Shown here one piece after another: positions 23,857 to 34,662 of a DNA stretch of 64,000 bases. The position numbers and the translations under genes were made by a program. The notes under the pieces were generated by a model. The model did not search any database and was not told the DNA's origin. It saw only the letters and a list, made by a program, of their open reading frames with translations. This DNA is from Seiridium cupressi (Eukaryota > Ascomycota > Sordariomycetes > Amphisphaeriales > Sporocadaceae). How positions within the stretch are numbered: position 1 is the stretch's first letter; the number at the start of each line of letters is the position of its first letter. The stretch is taken from positions 186,001 through 250,000 of the forward strand of contig JARVKI010000065.1 in assembly GCA_036674765.1 (NCBI GenBank). The letters are read 5' to 3'.

Positions 23857-24826
23857 ACTGTCCTTTCCGCGGATAGGTGCAGGCACATATATCGTCCCTG
23901 TGGTGCGTGTAACGGCGTACGAGATTTTTGGCTGTTAAATAACGCTCGAATTTGTTGGATGCGGCACAACAGGAGTGCAATCACCCAACTCAGGGAACAC
24001 AACTTTCTAAATGGCCTTTCGCGGCGCAGAATCAGATCATCCATGCACCTTTCGTAAACATTCATTGACAGGGAATAGAGGCGTCCCCCGCGCTTAACCT
24101 CGCTGAGCCTCTAGCCGAGCTAGAGGCCAATCGGGCTTATTCCAGATATGGCCAGGGCTCACAATCTTTCAACTACACACAAATCCACTTAACGAGCAGC
24201 CCATTTAGAGCGAAGTCAATAGTCCATCGGGTTGATCGCAAATATCGAAATATCTGCTCAATGATGTTTGCAGCGGCGATTCTCGATCTGGCAGTGCTAC
24301 TGCTACCTTATACAAAACCTACATAAGCTCTGTACTGCCTCGCTTATCTTCTTGATAACAGAAGTGATTGAGAGGAATCATCCGCGAATTGACGAGTAAA
24401 TAATCATCAACATGATTGCAAAGGCTTCTCAGTCTATATTATCGATAGCTATCCTAAGGCGATAGTGTTAGCTTGGCTAGGATGTTTTCCTGCTGCAGGT
24501 TATTTGAAGTAGAGTGATCATACTTCAAGACAAGCGGAGTGGATTGAGTTAGAACAATTTAGACTACTGCCATCAGCCATATTGTCCCAACTTCCGTGAG
24601 GTTGAAATTTGCAGGATTGATACGAGAGAAGGATACGTTCAAGTTGAACATCCTATGAGTCAATGGGACAGTCATCCGTTGGCATAACCTGATCAATCTT
24701 AATTGGAAAATGGGGCAAGAAGATATAATTGAGCTCAGATGTAAGAACATGAAATCTATTCTATCGCATGCTTTTAGTTGTCTATCTATTTATCTTCGCT
24801 AAACCCAGTATTTCTTTAAATGCCAT
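23857..24826. other. Gene-free interval
   Basis: 970 bp upstream of the esterase, including its promoter. No coding signal is seen. Confidence 0.5.
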
Positions 24827-25504
24827 TTAAAGAGCTAGCGTCAACAGACCAGTACCGTAGGCGATGTTGTAGACGGGGCACGTGGTAAGGGCAACTTGGG
24901 ATCCAAGCTGGTGTGGGCAGCTCGGCTGGTTGGTGATTGCAAGGTCTGGGTATGTGCAGACCTCATCGGAACCCCATGTGCATGCCGAGTCGGCGATGTT
25001 GTACATGGCAAAATTCTGGCCAACCCAAGTGTCTGGCGAGCAGCTTGAAACAAAGTTCATGGAGTTGGCTGCGGAAAAGGCGAGACGGCCCTCGGGCTCC
25101 GTGATGAGATGCGCACACTCGGACATGTCTACGTCCTCGTAAGTGGCGGCGATACCACCACCCATTGTGGGGTCGGCTTCGGCACCCTCACCCGTCGAGA
25201 GGTAGTTCCAAGCATCGTAAGAGATGTCGTATGCGCCGCCGGATTGGTCGATCTTCAAGAGGTGCACGGATCGGCCGTTCGCGCTGACCTTGACGCAGAT
25301 GCTGTCACAGCTGGGAAAGGATGGCCAGTAAGCAACCCGGTTTGTGTTGATCTTGCAGCCTAGCACACCAATGGAAGATGAGAAGCTGTCATGAGGAGTG
25401 ATGGAAACGCCGTAATCACGGCGCTGGTGGGCACCAGATGAGATGGCAGCTGCGGAGGCGGAGGCTGCAGCAGTAGCCAGGATGGAAAGAGTGTTGAAAA
25501 GCAT
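24827..25504 (-). CDS. Small secreted Cys-rich protein with probable double-psi beta-barrel (barwin/cerato-platanin-like) fold
   Basis: Single exon of 225 aa. The start at 25504 opens MLFNTLSILATAAASASAAA, a signal peptide; the upstream in-frame Met at 25549 would bury it. The mature chain after a possible dibasic QRRDYG site has about nine cysteines. The segments IGVLGCKINTNRVAYWPSFP, CDSICVKVSANGRSVHLLKI and DQSGGAYDISYDAWNYL have the order of double-psi beta-barrel proteins, with a Gly-rich start, a paired CxxxC and a conserved Asp followed by a helix. The second half (CSPDTWVGQNF, CTWGSDEVCTYPDLAI) looks like a separate Cys-stabilised region. It is probably an apoplastic protein, and effector or wall-binding roles are conceivable. 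Family assignment is by pattern only. Confidence 0.75.
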   Translation of the reverse strand: MLFNTLSILATAAASASAAAISSGAHQRRDYGVSITPHDSFSSSIGVLGCKINTNRVAYWPSFPSCDSICVKVSANGRSVHLLKIDQSGGAYDISYDAWNYLSTGEGAEADPTMGGGIAATYEDVDMSECAHLITEPEGRLAFSAANSMNFVSSCSPDTWVGQNFAMYNIADSACTWGSDEVCTYPDLAITNQPSCPHQLGSQVALTTCPVYNIAYGTGLLTLAL

Positions 25505-27764
25505 CTTGATTGGTTCTTTTTGAAGGATTGTTCGAGATGGGTATATCAAAGGATTGAGTGTTATGTATAGGTCGACCGCCTGGGCGAAGAGAGGAAATCT
25601 ATGTATGAGAATGGAAAGGACTGTGAGTTCAACTCGAACGAATCTGTGAGGAGTCTAGGGAATGACTTGTTGTTGGATTGGCAAGAAGATCTTTTCCATC
25701 GTCGAACATGGACTTCTATATATGCCCATCGGGACGCTCTTCCGGGGAACTATCGGACAAGACGGGGTATAGGGCAGCTTGAGGGCGGCGGCCCTAACGC
25801 GTGTCGTGACAATCGGATAGGCACTGTCACCTCCCTATCCGATTGGAGCGACTCGGGGGTAATCCACCGCCATGTGGGCGGCGGGAGCGGCTAGCTATGC
25901 GGGAGAGCGTTGGTTCCTGAACTCTATTTCGCTCTTGACGGGCGTACCTGACAGCGCCGAGCGTCAGGTTTTACCGGCGACGGGCCCACATGGCCGCCAA
26001 AGTATGACTCGGCCCGCCAATCAGGCCCGGTACATAGAGCCGGATCCCCAGAAAAATTATGAAGCCGCTCCTCGACGCCGGTCCTGTCGGTAGATCAGTT
26101 CGAAGATTTTCTAACCCTAACCAAAGGAGTCTGCCTCAGAGATTTCAGGCCTAGATTTCAAAGAGAGTCAGTAACACCCCACTGTTTCCTGATATCCTGA
26201 CGGACCGCATTCGGAGGATCGCGTTTTCACATAACTAGGTAGGCCACTAAAACTGTTGCGGGATTTTCTTGCTTCTAGAATACACCCGCAGAGCAAGATC
26301 GTGGCCACTGTCATGGACGGCAAAGGCTGATTACATTGCCGAAAATCCTTCTACCGAAATGTGGCTGCAGACTGTGCATGTTGCTTAGTGAGCGACGAAT
26401 GGGCGAGAGAACGAGCGGCAGTAGGCCGCATCTCTTTCGACGACGAGATGTGACGTTTCGAGCTCCTTTTCGCGACACCATAGCCGAGCTTGGAGTTTCT
26501 AGCCATGCAGAGATAGAAGATGATGTAAGGCCAAAGCCCAGAGAAATTTAACCATTGCCAACATACCTCCCTACGCAAAGCCCAAAACTATCGACGACTC
26601 AGTCACTACACAACTAATTGTACCCGTGCTACTGTTTCTACACCTCGGAGACGGTGTTTTCTCCCTTGGAAATCTTGCCATGGAAGGGATGAGCCAGGAA
26701 TCTAGTCTCGTATATAGTTGTGATACCAAGGCCCCCGTAAATTAGTCTCAAGGTGCCTCGGGGAACCTCCACCGTTAAGGCTGCTTGAGACAAAACGAAC
26801 ACATTATCCCCGCAATTGCAACATCGTGGCTCTGAGTCATGGTTCGGGAGTAGGTAGCGCTTCGTAACACATGTTTGCTCTGCGCTTTGATGTGGTAACG
26901 CTCGAAGATTGCTGGGATGATCTCTGGTAGCTCCCACCCGAACTCTTGGCTACCCCAGACAGAGAGTTCCAGTTAGTTTTTTCCTGAAAGAGAGAATCTC
27001 AAACAGTCAATTTTCTAACCTCAAAACAGATACTATTCCCAGCGTTTTGAGTATACTAACTAGCACTCGTACATAGGGTACAAGACATAAAGGAGTGCAA
27101 GAAATGTCTGGACCACCTTTCAGCGAGCTGTGGTATGGTCCAAAGTAGCAATTACATCTATGGGACCGAATCAGTGAAAGGACTTTGCCTTCTTGTCACA
27201 CCTAGCTCTCAGGAGCAGTTTCCGAAACGAAATCCAAATGAGTCTGACGTTGACTATGAGCGCAAGAGAGAAAGCTCTCTGAACAAGAGGATAAGAGCTA
27301 ATCCTTTGGAGAATATTGAAAGTTTAGCCTCGAGCAAAAAGTTTATTAAGTCATAATGTGTAGAATTGGCAGACGAGGATCACGGAAGCGCTGCCATATG
27401 CGGTTTGCAGCGAGGCATTCAGTTCTTATTGAACGAATAAATCATTTTATCAAAGCTAAGTGGGCGGCTTGATTCCCAATCATTGTTTGCCAAACTCTGA
27501 AGTGGTGTGACTAGCGTGAATGTGAAGAGACTGCATCAGTGTCAGATAGGGTTGTCGCAGGGAGTGCTAGGGGCTGAGTATTGGCACGCTGACCTCTGCC
27601 TTCTATCGAATAAGGGGGGAGGCGACCCTAATATACACGATTGCGATCCGATACCGGATCGACTCTGACAATCAGCTTCTCAACATTGTTATTCAGGGAC
27701 TTGAGAAGAACCTAGTCAATTTCTAAGATCTGAAAATTGCAAACGGGTGTCTCCACGCCGTTCT
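25505..27764. other. Large gene-free interval
   Basis: 2.26 kb. The longest candidate is a minus-strand ORF at 26638-26937 (99 codons, with a VPRGTLRLIYGGLG segment) that I cannot assign and doubt. Near 26111 there are two telomere-like CTAACC units, too few to mean anything. No transposon ends were found. Confidence 0.5.
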
Positions 27765-29165
27765 CTAGTAAAGCGGCTGACTGCCAGGTGTCGAGGCGAA
27801 CGCCTCTTCCAAAACTTGGAGTCCATACTCCAGCTGGTCTTTGCTGATGGTGATAGGGGGCGCTATTCTGAAAGTACCACCGAAGCTGGGATGACTACTC
27901 AGATTCGCCCAAACACCCAACTCGTAGGCTTTATCGCCGATTCTCTTAGCAACCTCAAGATCAGGTTGTTTCGTTTTGCGATCGGCGACGATCTCAACAC
28001 CCGCCATCAGACCACGTCCACGCACATCCCCAATACATCCATACCTACTCTCTAGCTTCTTGAGACCGGCATGTAGTATGCTGCCTAGTTCTTTCGACTG
28101 CCTGACTAGATTGTCCCGAACCACGATCTCTAGCACCTTGTCGCCTACTGATGCCGGGAGGGGGTCGTTGATGTGTGTAGTATAAAAGCAGTAGTCTCTT
28201 TCCTTGCACACTGTCTCTACCTCGGCACGGGTTACAACTGCGCTGAGTGGAAGGCCGTTTCCCAGAGTCTTGCTGAGAGTCAGGATATCGGGGACGACAT
28301 CATCATGAATGATAGCCATCAAATCGCCACATCTTCCGACGCCGGTTTGGGCCTCATCGACAATCAGAAGCATGCCTCTTTGCTCACAATGCTTCTTCAG
28401 CGCCTTGAGGTACCCGGCTGGTAGAACATGCATGCCTGCGGATGATTGAATTGGCTCTACAATGCAGGCAGCAAGTGATCCGCACGAAGCCATGTCGATC
28501 ATCCTCCACCCATATTCCAGTTCAGCTTCCCAGTCATATGAGCCATCGAGCTTTCGAAAGACTGATCGATATGCGTTTGGCTGAGGCAACATATGCATTC
28601 CAGGCATCATCGGTCCTTGCCCCTTTCTGCCAAAATGGTATTGTGTACCCAGTGCTTGCGCGGTCACACCGTGCCAGCTTGCACCAAGTCCCACGATCTC
28701 AAACTTGCCAGTGAAGACTTTGGCCATCTTGATAGCGGCCTCGTTGCTCTCGCCGCCTGTGGAGAGGAAGAATGCCTTGTCAAGCCCAGCTGGGAGAAGG
28801 TTGCAGAGTCTCTCGGCAAGAGAAATAACTGGAGGTGATACCATGCCGGAAAATAGGTGATCAAGGTTGGCTGCATGGTCCGCAATGGCTTTGACGATCT
28901 CGGGATGGCCATGACCAAGAAGACACGACATTTGTCCCGAAGTCCAATCTAGAACTTTGTGCCCGGATGCTGTGTAGACGTAGAGGCCCTTGGCACCGCA
29001 GATGACGTCCTCGTTGAAACTGGTTCCATAGTAAAGGAGATGTTTCTCGGTCTTTTGACGAAGTGCCTCCTCATCAACATCATGATACAGAGTCGGCGCA
29101 ATGTCAGATTTCGAAGATTGTGGGAGGTTATCACCTGGCTGATCATCAATAACGCCCGGAGCCAT
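27765..29165 (-). CDS. 2,2-dialkylglycine decarboxylase-type class III aminotransferase (PLP)
   Basis: Intronless, 466 aa, colinear with bacterial dialkylglycine decarboxylase apart from an N-terminal extension of about 25 residues. Family signatures read through the whole chain: TSGQMSCLLGHGHPEI, LSTGGESNEAAIKMAK, SWHGVTAQA, EPIQSSAG, LLIVDEAQTGVGR, LTLSKTLGNGLPLSAVV and FRIAPPIT. The PLP lysine is Lys299 and the ring-binding Asp is Asp270. The residues that distinguish the decarboxylase from ordinary aminotransferases have equivalents here: Gln78 (bacterial Gln52), Trp164 (Trp138), Ser241/242 (Ser215) and Arg433 (Arg406). The reaction decarboxylates alpha,alpha-dialkyl amino acids such as Aib to a ketone and CO2, then transaminates pyruvate to alanine. 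It sits beside a dipeptidase, a regulator and a transporter. A plain omega-aminotransferase is the alternative. Confidence 0.9.
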   Translation of the reverse strand: MAPGVIDDQPGDNLPQSSKSDIAPTLYHDVDEEALRQKTEKHLLYYGTSFNEDVICGAKGLYVYTASGHKVLDWTSGQMSCLLGHGHPEIVKAIADHAANLDHLFSGMVSPPVISLAERLCNLLPAGLDKAFFLSTGGESNEAAIKMAKVFTGKFEIVGLGASWHGVTAQALGTQYHFGRKGQGPMMPGMHMLPQPNAYRSVFRKLDGSYDWEAELEYGWRMIDMASCGSLAACIVEPIQSSAGMHVLPAGYLKALKKHCEQRGMLLIVDEAQTGVGRCGDLMAIIHDDVVPDILTLSKTLGNGLPLSAVVTRAEVETVCKERDYCFYTTHINDPLPASVGDKVLEIVVRDNLVRQSKELGSILHAGLKKLESRYGCIGDVRGRGLMAGVEIVADRKTKQPDLEVAKRIGDKAYELGVWANLSSHPSFGGTFRIAPPITISKDQLEYGLQVLEEAFASTPGSQPLY

Positions 29166-29956
29166 AATGGGAGTATCAAGAAGTCTACTCTTGGATCACG
29201 AATCAATTGAGTTGAATGAATATGGGCCAAGTTTGATGCTCATGTCCTAATTTCTCATGATACTTCCAGCATTCTAGTACCTACATGTAGCCATCCCCTC
29301 TTTACTTGGTTGGCGATCAAGACCCAATGCAGATGACTTGTCCACGGAAAATGATAGGCAGGATAGTAACGTATGGTCCACTTTTGGAGCTCAGCATCTT
29401 CCCCGCGGGAAACCGGCAGACCTGCCCACCATGCCCTTTTTTCGGTACGTACCATCCGATGAACTTGTCCGGTCGATTGACTGTATGGCTTGACTCGGGC
29501 CGACGGAGTTTTGGGTAGCTTGCATGTATATTGGGTAATCCCTGTTGGGGACCTCGTCGCACACGTAATCTCTGGTTGTTTTCTCTCAAACACATGCAAG
29601 ATGTGAACGCGGAGGGGGCGCACAAGCTGTAATTAATGAACTCCATGCCATGACTACTAGTAGTAGGAGGAACAACTAAAATTACATGATTTTTGTGGAA
29701 ACTTCAATTGCAACCCGGATATTCTAAGTTCATTGTTGCCGTGAAGAGGAGCTTGTTGAGTTCGGGTTCACCGCAGCACCTGCAAATAAAGAACGTCATT
29801 TTGTATTGATCATATGTTGTTAATCTTCGACGACTATTAAACCTTATGAAGGAAAAAAGATCATCTTCATTAGTACGTTTTTGTTAAGCTATCCCTGGCA
29901 ATGCTGCCGCATCTCCTCCAGATGAGACACCTGGTTAGTAGCATGGAGGAAGGGGA
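29166..29956. other. Intergenic, decarboxylase promoter side
   Basis: About 790 bp upstream of the decarboxylase and downstream of the dipeptidase. Both genes run on the minus strand. A TGATAG at about 29350 is a single GATA-type match. No supported gene is seen. Confidence 0.45.
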
Positions 29957-31583
29957 CTAGTTCTTTTCACTTTCATTTTCCAAGTATAGTCCTTCTTCGG
30001 GAGGCGGAACTCCGTACCAATCCAAGCCCAACTTATCTTCGGGATCTGGATCTGGCATCTATGAAACTCTCGCGGTCAGCCATTTCCTCTTCGGATATAC
30101 TAGAGACGTTATCCGGAGCCAAGGATGATGTATCAAGAGATGAAACACCTGATCGGGAGATTCCGACTCTCAAGACAGACTATAAATGGGGAAAATAACT
30201 CCGAATTCTTACCTGATAGTAGCCATCATATCTCCACCACGTCCGGTCCTCCCAAACATCTTCAACAGGCAAAACGCCTTCTGCCTTCATCTGATCTCTG
30301 ACCTTGGCAACACCTCTCCATACCCGTAAGATGTTCTGACCGGCCACCTTGGCCAATTGCTCTTCCGTAGCACCTCTATCGAGGATGGCTTTCAATAAGT
30401 GTGGGTAGCACTTTACGTCCTCTAGGTCCTTGATGACAGAAGCAATGCCATCGAAATCAGAGCCCAGACCAACGTGGTCCCACCCGATACGATTTGCGAT
30501 ATAGAAAAGGTGGTCTAGCACCATATCGAGGGTTGCATCCCGCCGACGTGTCGTGACATGCTCGGGGACGAAAGTCACCATAACAATGCCGCCATTCACC
30601 GGCACTCTATCCAGGATATCGTCTGGCACATTCCTGGCGCAATCGAACATGCTCTTCGCATTTGAATGCGAAAACATGATAGGTGCTCTGGTTATATCTA
30701 AGACTTGACGAGCGCAATCCTCCGAAACGTGTGAGAGATCAACAATCATACCTAAGGCGAAGGTTAATGACTGGTCTGTCGTTGATAATCCTCAGCACTC
30801 ACCTAAGCGATTCATCTCAACCACAGCCGAGCGACCAAGCTTAGATAGGCCACCATGAACCGGGCCTACCTTCGAGGTCGAACTATCGGCGAATGCATTA
30901 TTGCACACATGGGTCAATGTACACTACTCCTTTAGCGGCATACCATGCGGGAATACCTCCAGGATACGTACGTATCGCACTCCAAGTCTGTAGAAAGCTC
31001 GAATGATCCCAATGCTGTTCCCCGCCATATGTAGTCTGGGGGAAATCGCAAAATTAGAACACCCAACGTGCAGCATGTATGAGGGGACGCACACCTACCC
31101 TTCAATACCAATTGAACATGCTATCTTACCGGATGCATACACTTGCTCGACCTCATCGGGCTCGTTGACCAGCTGGAATGTCTCGGGATATGACTCCACC
31201 AGCCTCAATGTCAGATCGATCTGCTCTATCGCGTCTCGTGCCATGTCCGAATATTCAGGGGTAGAGAAGTTCTCTGCGGATCGTAGACATGGCACGCAAA
31301 CAGACCAGAACTGACCGCCAACAGCTCCTAAAGGGAGATACGTTAGCAATGTGAAGCTCATTATATACAACGGCTCATTACCTTCCCGCAACCTCGGGAT
31401 ATCTGTCATTCCTCGCTGAAAACCTTTCGCCAAATCGAACTTCTCGTTATCATGAATCTTCCCATGAAAGCATGCTCGCGGCTGTTGAGGCAAGTCATTG
31501 TGGCCATCAATCAGTGGGGTCCTGGCCAAAATTCTTTTGACTCTGTCGTCAATATCGAGATCTTGATATGGATGAGCAGCCAT
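29957..31583 (-). CDS. Cytosolic membrane-dipeptidase family (M19) metallopeptidase
   Basis: Six minus-strand exons: 31583-31382, 31327-31099, 31035-30972, 30923-30803, 30751-30213 and 30058-29957. They sum to 419 codons (418 aa). The binuclear zinc site is complete: His28 and Asp30 in LIDGHNDLP, bridging Glu143 in SIGIEG, His213 in VDLSHVS and His234 in MFSHSNAKS, followed by GSDFDG. M19 enzymes cleave dipeptides and tolerate D- and other non-standard C-terminal residues. Unlike the GPI-anchored animal enzyme, this one has no signal peptide or anchor, so it should act in the cytosol on imported peptides. It lies between the decarboxylase and the Zn2Cys6 regulator in the same orientation. The last exon, after a 154 nt intron, is the least certain part. 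Confidence 0.9.
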
Positions 31584-32193
31584 TGCAGCTGTAGATTAGG
31601 CTAGTACTCTTGACCAGTCGATTGATTGATTCTGGGTTGTATTTCCCAGGCGCATATTTTGAGCTGCAGGCTTGTCCTAGACAGCAATCCCTTTCGTCCC
31701 ATAAAGCCGGAGCCCAGTCGTGGGAATATAATTTACGACCCATTGGGCCAATCGGAGCGTCAAATTTAGAGGTAGGTCATTCGAGCTGTCGAGATAACGG
31801 AGGCCCCTACGGCAGCAGGTTCCGTAGCGTACTGGTCGATTGTAGTGGAGTCGAACCGACTGCCGACTGATAGGGCACAGTGTCCGCGCGAAACGCAAGA
31901 CTCCGATCCATAGCACGAGTATCATAAGATACACTTGTCCTGTGAGTAACCTGGGAAGGATTCATGTGAGTTCTAGTCAAAAACAAGGAGTCAAATTAAT
32001 CGCTACCGTTACTGTCATATGTGTGACTAGCTAAGCGGAAAACATTGATACCGCAATGTGGGCGCCTCGAAAGACAAGGCGCGGATAATGGATGTGTTAA
32101 TACATATCTATAAGATGCATTTACAAAGTCATCAAACCAATTATCGTAGCTTTTAAAGACCCTTAAACAATTTTACGACCGACTTGAAAGTTT
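31584..32193. other. Intergenic, dipeptidase promoter side
   Basis: 610 bp upstream of the dipeptidase. A 13 bp inverted repeat (AGTCG-GTT-CGACT on the minus strand, about 31850-31862) mimics a tRNA B box but no cloverleaf can be built around it. Nothing else is seen. Confidence 0.45.
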
Positions 32194-34275
32194 TCAAGTA
32201 TCCCGTAAAGTATCCCATATACTTGGGAAGAGTTGATCAATGAAGGAAGCATCCGGAACGGTTAGTTGTGGAAAGTTTGGCAGAGGAATACTAGATTCGC
32301 CGTCCACAACGTGAGAATATCCCATGAGCTTTTCAACAACCTCGGCATGCTGTGACAGACATATGTCTCCGAGATCCCATCCACTCTTGTCGCGATGATC
32401 GCGCAGTGCGACAATGAGATCCCATGCAAGTCGCAACGAGCTGCTGTTGGCTAGCCCCTGCTGACTATTTTCTGTCTCAAGAGCACAGCGTAAAAGGAAG
32501 GTTGTGGTTGAGGGAAACACGAAGGCCGTTACTGGCAGCCAGAAGTCACCAAGTTGCTCCACTTGCAGCTCCTGAACCAGCAAAACAATTTCCTCTGCGG
32601 TTCTCCTAACCTGCATATATCTATTGTCGAGCATATCAGGATCCAGAGCATCATTGTCTCGGTCGTTTTCTAGTTCAAGCCTTCGTAAAAGGAGCTGGGC
32701 TGAAAGATAGGACAGGCGTAAGTTGGCGGCGCCAGGTGAACCAAGATGAGTACCGCGCGTGACAATTCTACGGACATTGGGCTCCAGCGACTCGATCCAG
32801 TGATTAAGCTTGTATTCTAGGTTTCCCAGGTAGTTACCTTGGGCTTCAACGACGTGGTAAAGATGTTGGAGATAAACATCAAGTACCTCGGTAAGTCCGA
32901 ACAAGGCAACAAAGACAGGGGCTGCCTCGATCGAGGCCTGCGTGACACTCTGGTACTGCAGATACTCTACACTTGGTGCAGGCACGTCGTACTGCGCTCT
33001 TTGTATATGTGATGGAGTGCCATAGGCCAGGCTGGACCTGCAGTGAGAAGTTCTTAAGCCCAAGCAAAACGAAAAGGTACGTCCAATTCTGGCAAACTCA
33101 CCATTTATCGTGCAAGAGGAGTGACCACCAGATCTTCATACGTAGAACCTTCTCGGCATCGGGGATATCCCAAGGAAGTGGGTTACGATTAAGGCCTAGA
33201 GAGTGTGCCAACGAGACAGCAGCACCCAACTGAACACCATTCCCAACAAGCGAGGTGGTTGGGCGTCCCCCAATATTCAGTATGATTGCTACCACCGTTG
33301 ATATACCCGGTGATAGGTGGAGTTCTGAATACAGAGCTTCGTTGGCCAGATTCCAGATGAAACGGATATCGGGCCGCCGTTGGTCATACAGGAAAATATC
33401 AAACGACCAGTGCACAAGGGTGTGGGCTAGGAGGCAAGATAGAAGAGCCGGGGAAATCTTGTCTTTGGCGTTCCGGTATTGTTGTTTGAAGGACTGTACG
33501 TCAAGCAAAGGCAAACAGATATCGATCTTCTCGAAGTAGCTGCGTCAGTTGTCAGCGCGGGCTACTTTTGAGCGAGACTGTCTCCGTCGCAACGCGCTTA
33601 CAGGTGTATGAGCTGATCAAGATATGGCTCAAGTAGTTTCTCAATTATCTGAAGCTTCTCACGAGAAGGATTGGAGCTCACGTCCATTCCAAGCGGTCGC
33701 TTCGCGACGGTAGAGAATAGCACAGGCTTAGATCGACTGCCTGGTAAGGGGCGAACCATGCGAACTCCGCCATTATTGTTGTTAATGACGGAAAGGTAGT
33801 CAGCCAGCACTTGGCTGTCGCTGGTGTTGACTGGACCAACAATATGGGGATTCTCTTGTTCTGCATCGTCGACGGATAGAGGTGTAGGCCTCGAAGTCGG
33901 CTCACCAGCCTGCACCTCTTGCCAGGAGTTGCTTGCAGGGGGGCTGGTCTCACCCGAGCCCGTGTTTTGAGAGCTACCCGCATTCGATATATGAGAGGTC
34001 GGCGTGAGCAGGCCCGGCCTAGTCGAGCCCGGCCTCCTCCGCGCAGTATTACTTGAAGTTGCCCGGGTCGGCCGAGCTACGATTTGCTCGCTTGAGCCTG
34101 GGAAAATGCACTCGGTGCCATGAACGCGACACATAATACACAAGGCCGAAGCTGCCTGACCGCTGCATCGTGACTTTCTGCGGCGGCACGCAAGACAAGC
34201 CGGGAACAGATGGGAGCGATACGGTCGCTCCTTCGAGGCTTGCGACGATTGCACTGCTGGCGAAGCGGCCTGCAT
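32194..34275 (-). CDS. Zn2Cys6 transcription factor, probable pathway regulator
   Basis: Minus-strand exons 34275-33602, 33539-33102 and 33037-32194 give 652 codons (651 aa). The zinc cluster lies at residues 28-54 and reads CLACRRRKSRCSG, then CIMCRVHGTEC, with canonical CX2CX6C spacing on both halves. A Ser/Pro-rich linker follows. The fungal-specific regulatory domain then contains YFEKIDICLPLLDVQSF, LLARTL-like helices and the diagnostic KIWWSLLLHDKWSSLAYGTP block formed across intron 2. It is a nuclear DNA-binding activator or repressor. It is placed between the dipeptidase and a divergently transcribed transporter, the usual arrangement of a dedicated regulator of a small catabolic cluster. 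Target genes are inferred from position only. Confidence 0.9.
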
Positions 34276-34662
34276 ATTGAGCGAGGCCAGTGAAGAAGGA
34301 CAAGATGCGGTCTTCTCGCGAGATCTGAAGTTGGTACTGTGTGGATCGTGAAAAGTCGCTAGGGACTGGAGCTTTGGCTATCGGATCAGCGCATTCCACT
34401 ATCCCTAGCGCCCGCGGGAAAGTGACAGGGGCTGAACTTTCCTGAAGCCAAGCCCCAACACGATAACGACCACAGTCAATATCGAGACTCTCGCCATCGG
34501 AAGACGGTAGAGACCATGGCGAACCATTCGATGGATAATCCCGACACGCCGAGGGTTCTGATAAGTGGCGAGTATATGGGCTGGCCACCCAAGGCGCCGC
34601 GATCATGCCGACTATGACCTTTCTGTAGAACATTGTACGTAATAGCTGCAGCGACATCAGCT
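34276..34662. promoter_or_regulatory. Divergent promoter with GATA sites, regulator/transporter
   Basis: A 387 bp head-to-head region. GATAA occurs at about 34462 (CGATAA), 34534 (GGATAA) and 34560 (TGATAAG). Two of the three fit the HGATAR consensus of the AreA/NIT2 nitrogen regulator. Clustering within about 105 bp suggests nitrogen-catabolite control, which is inference. Confidence 0.45.

Noticed and set aside
26111..26122. Telomere-like CTAACC repeats
   Set aside because: Only two units inside ordinary sequence.
26638..26937. 99-codon minus ORF in the empty interval before the decarboxylase
   Set aside because: Short, not assignable, with no adjoining exons in phase.
31847..31862. tRNA B-box-like sequence on the minus strand
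   Set aside because: It is a small inverted repeat. T-arm pairing, A box and acceptor stem are all missing.
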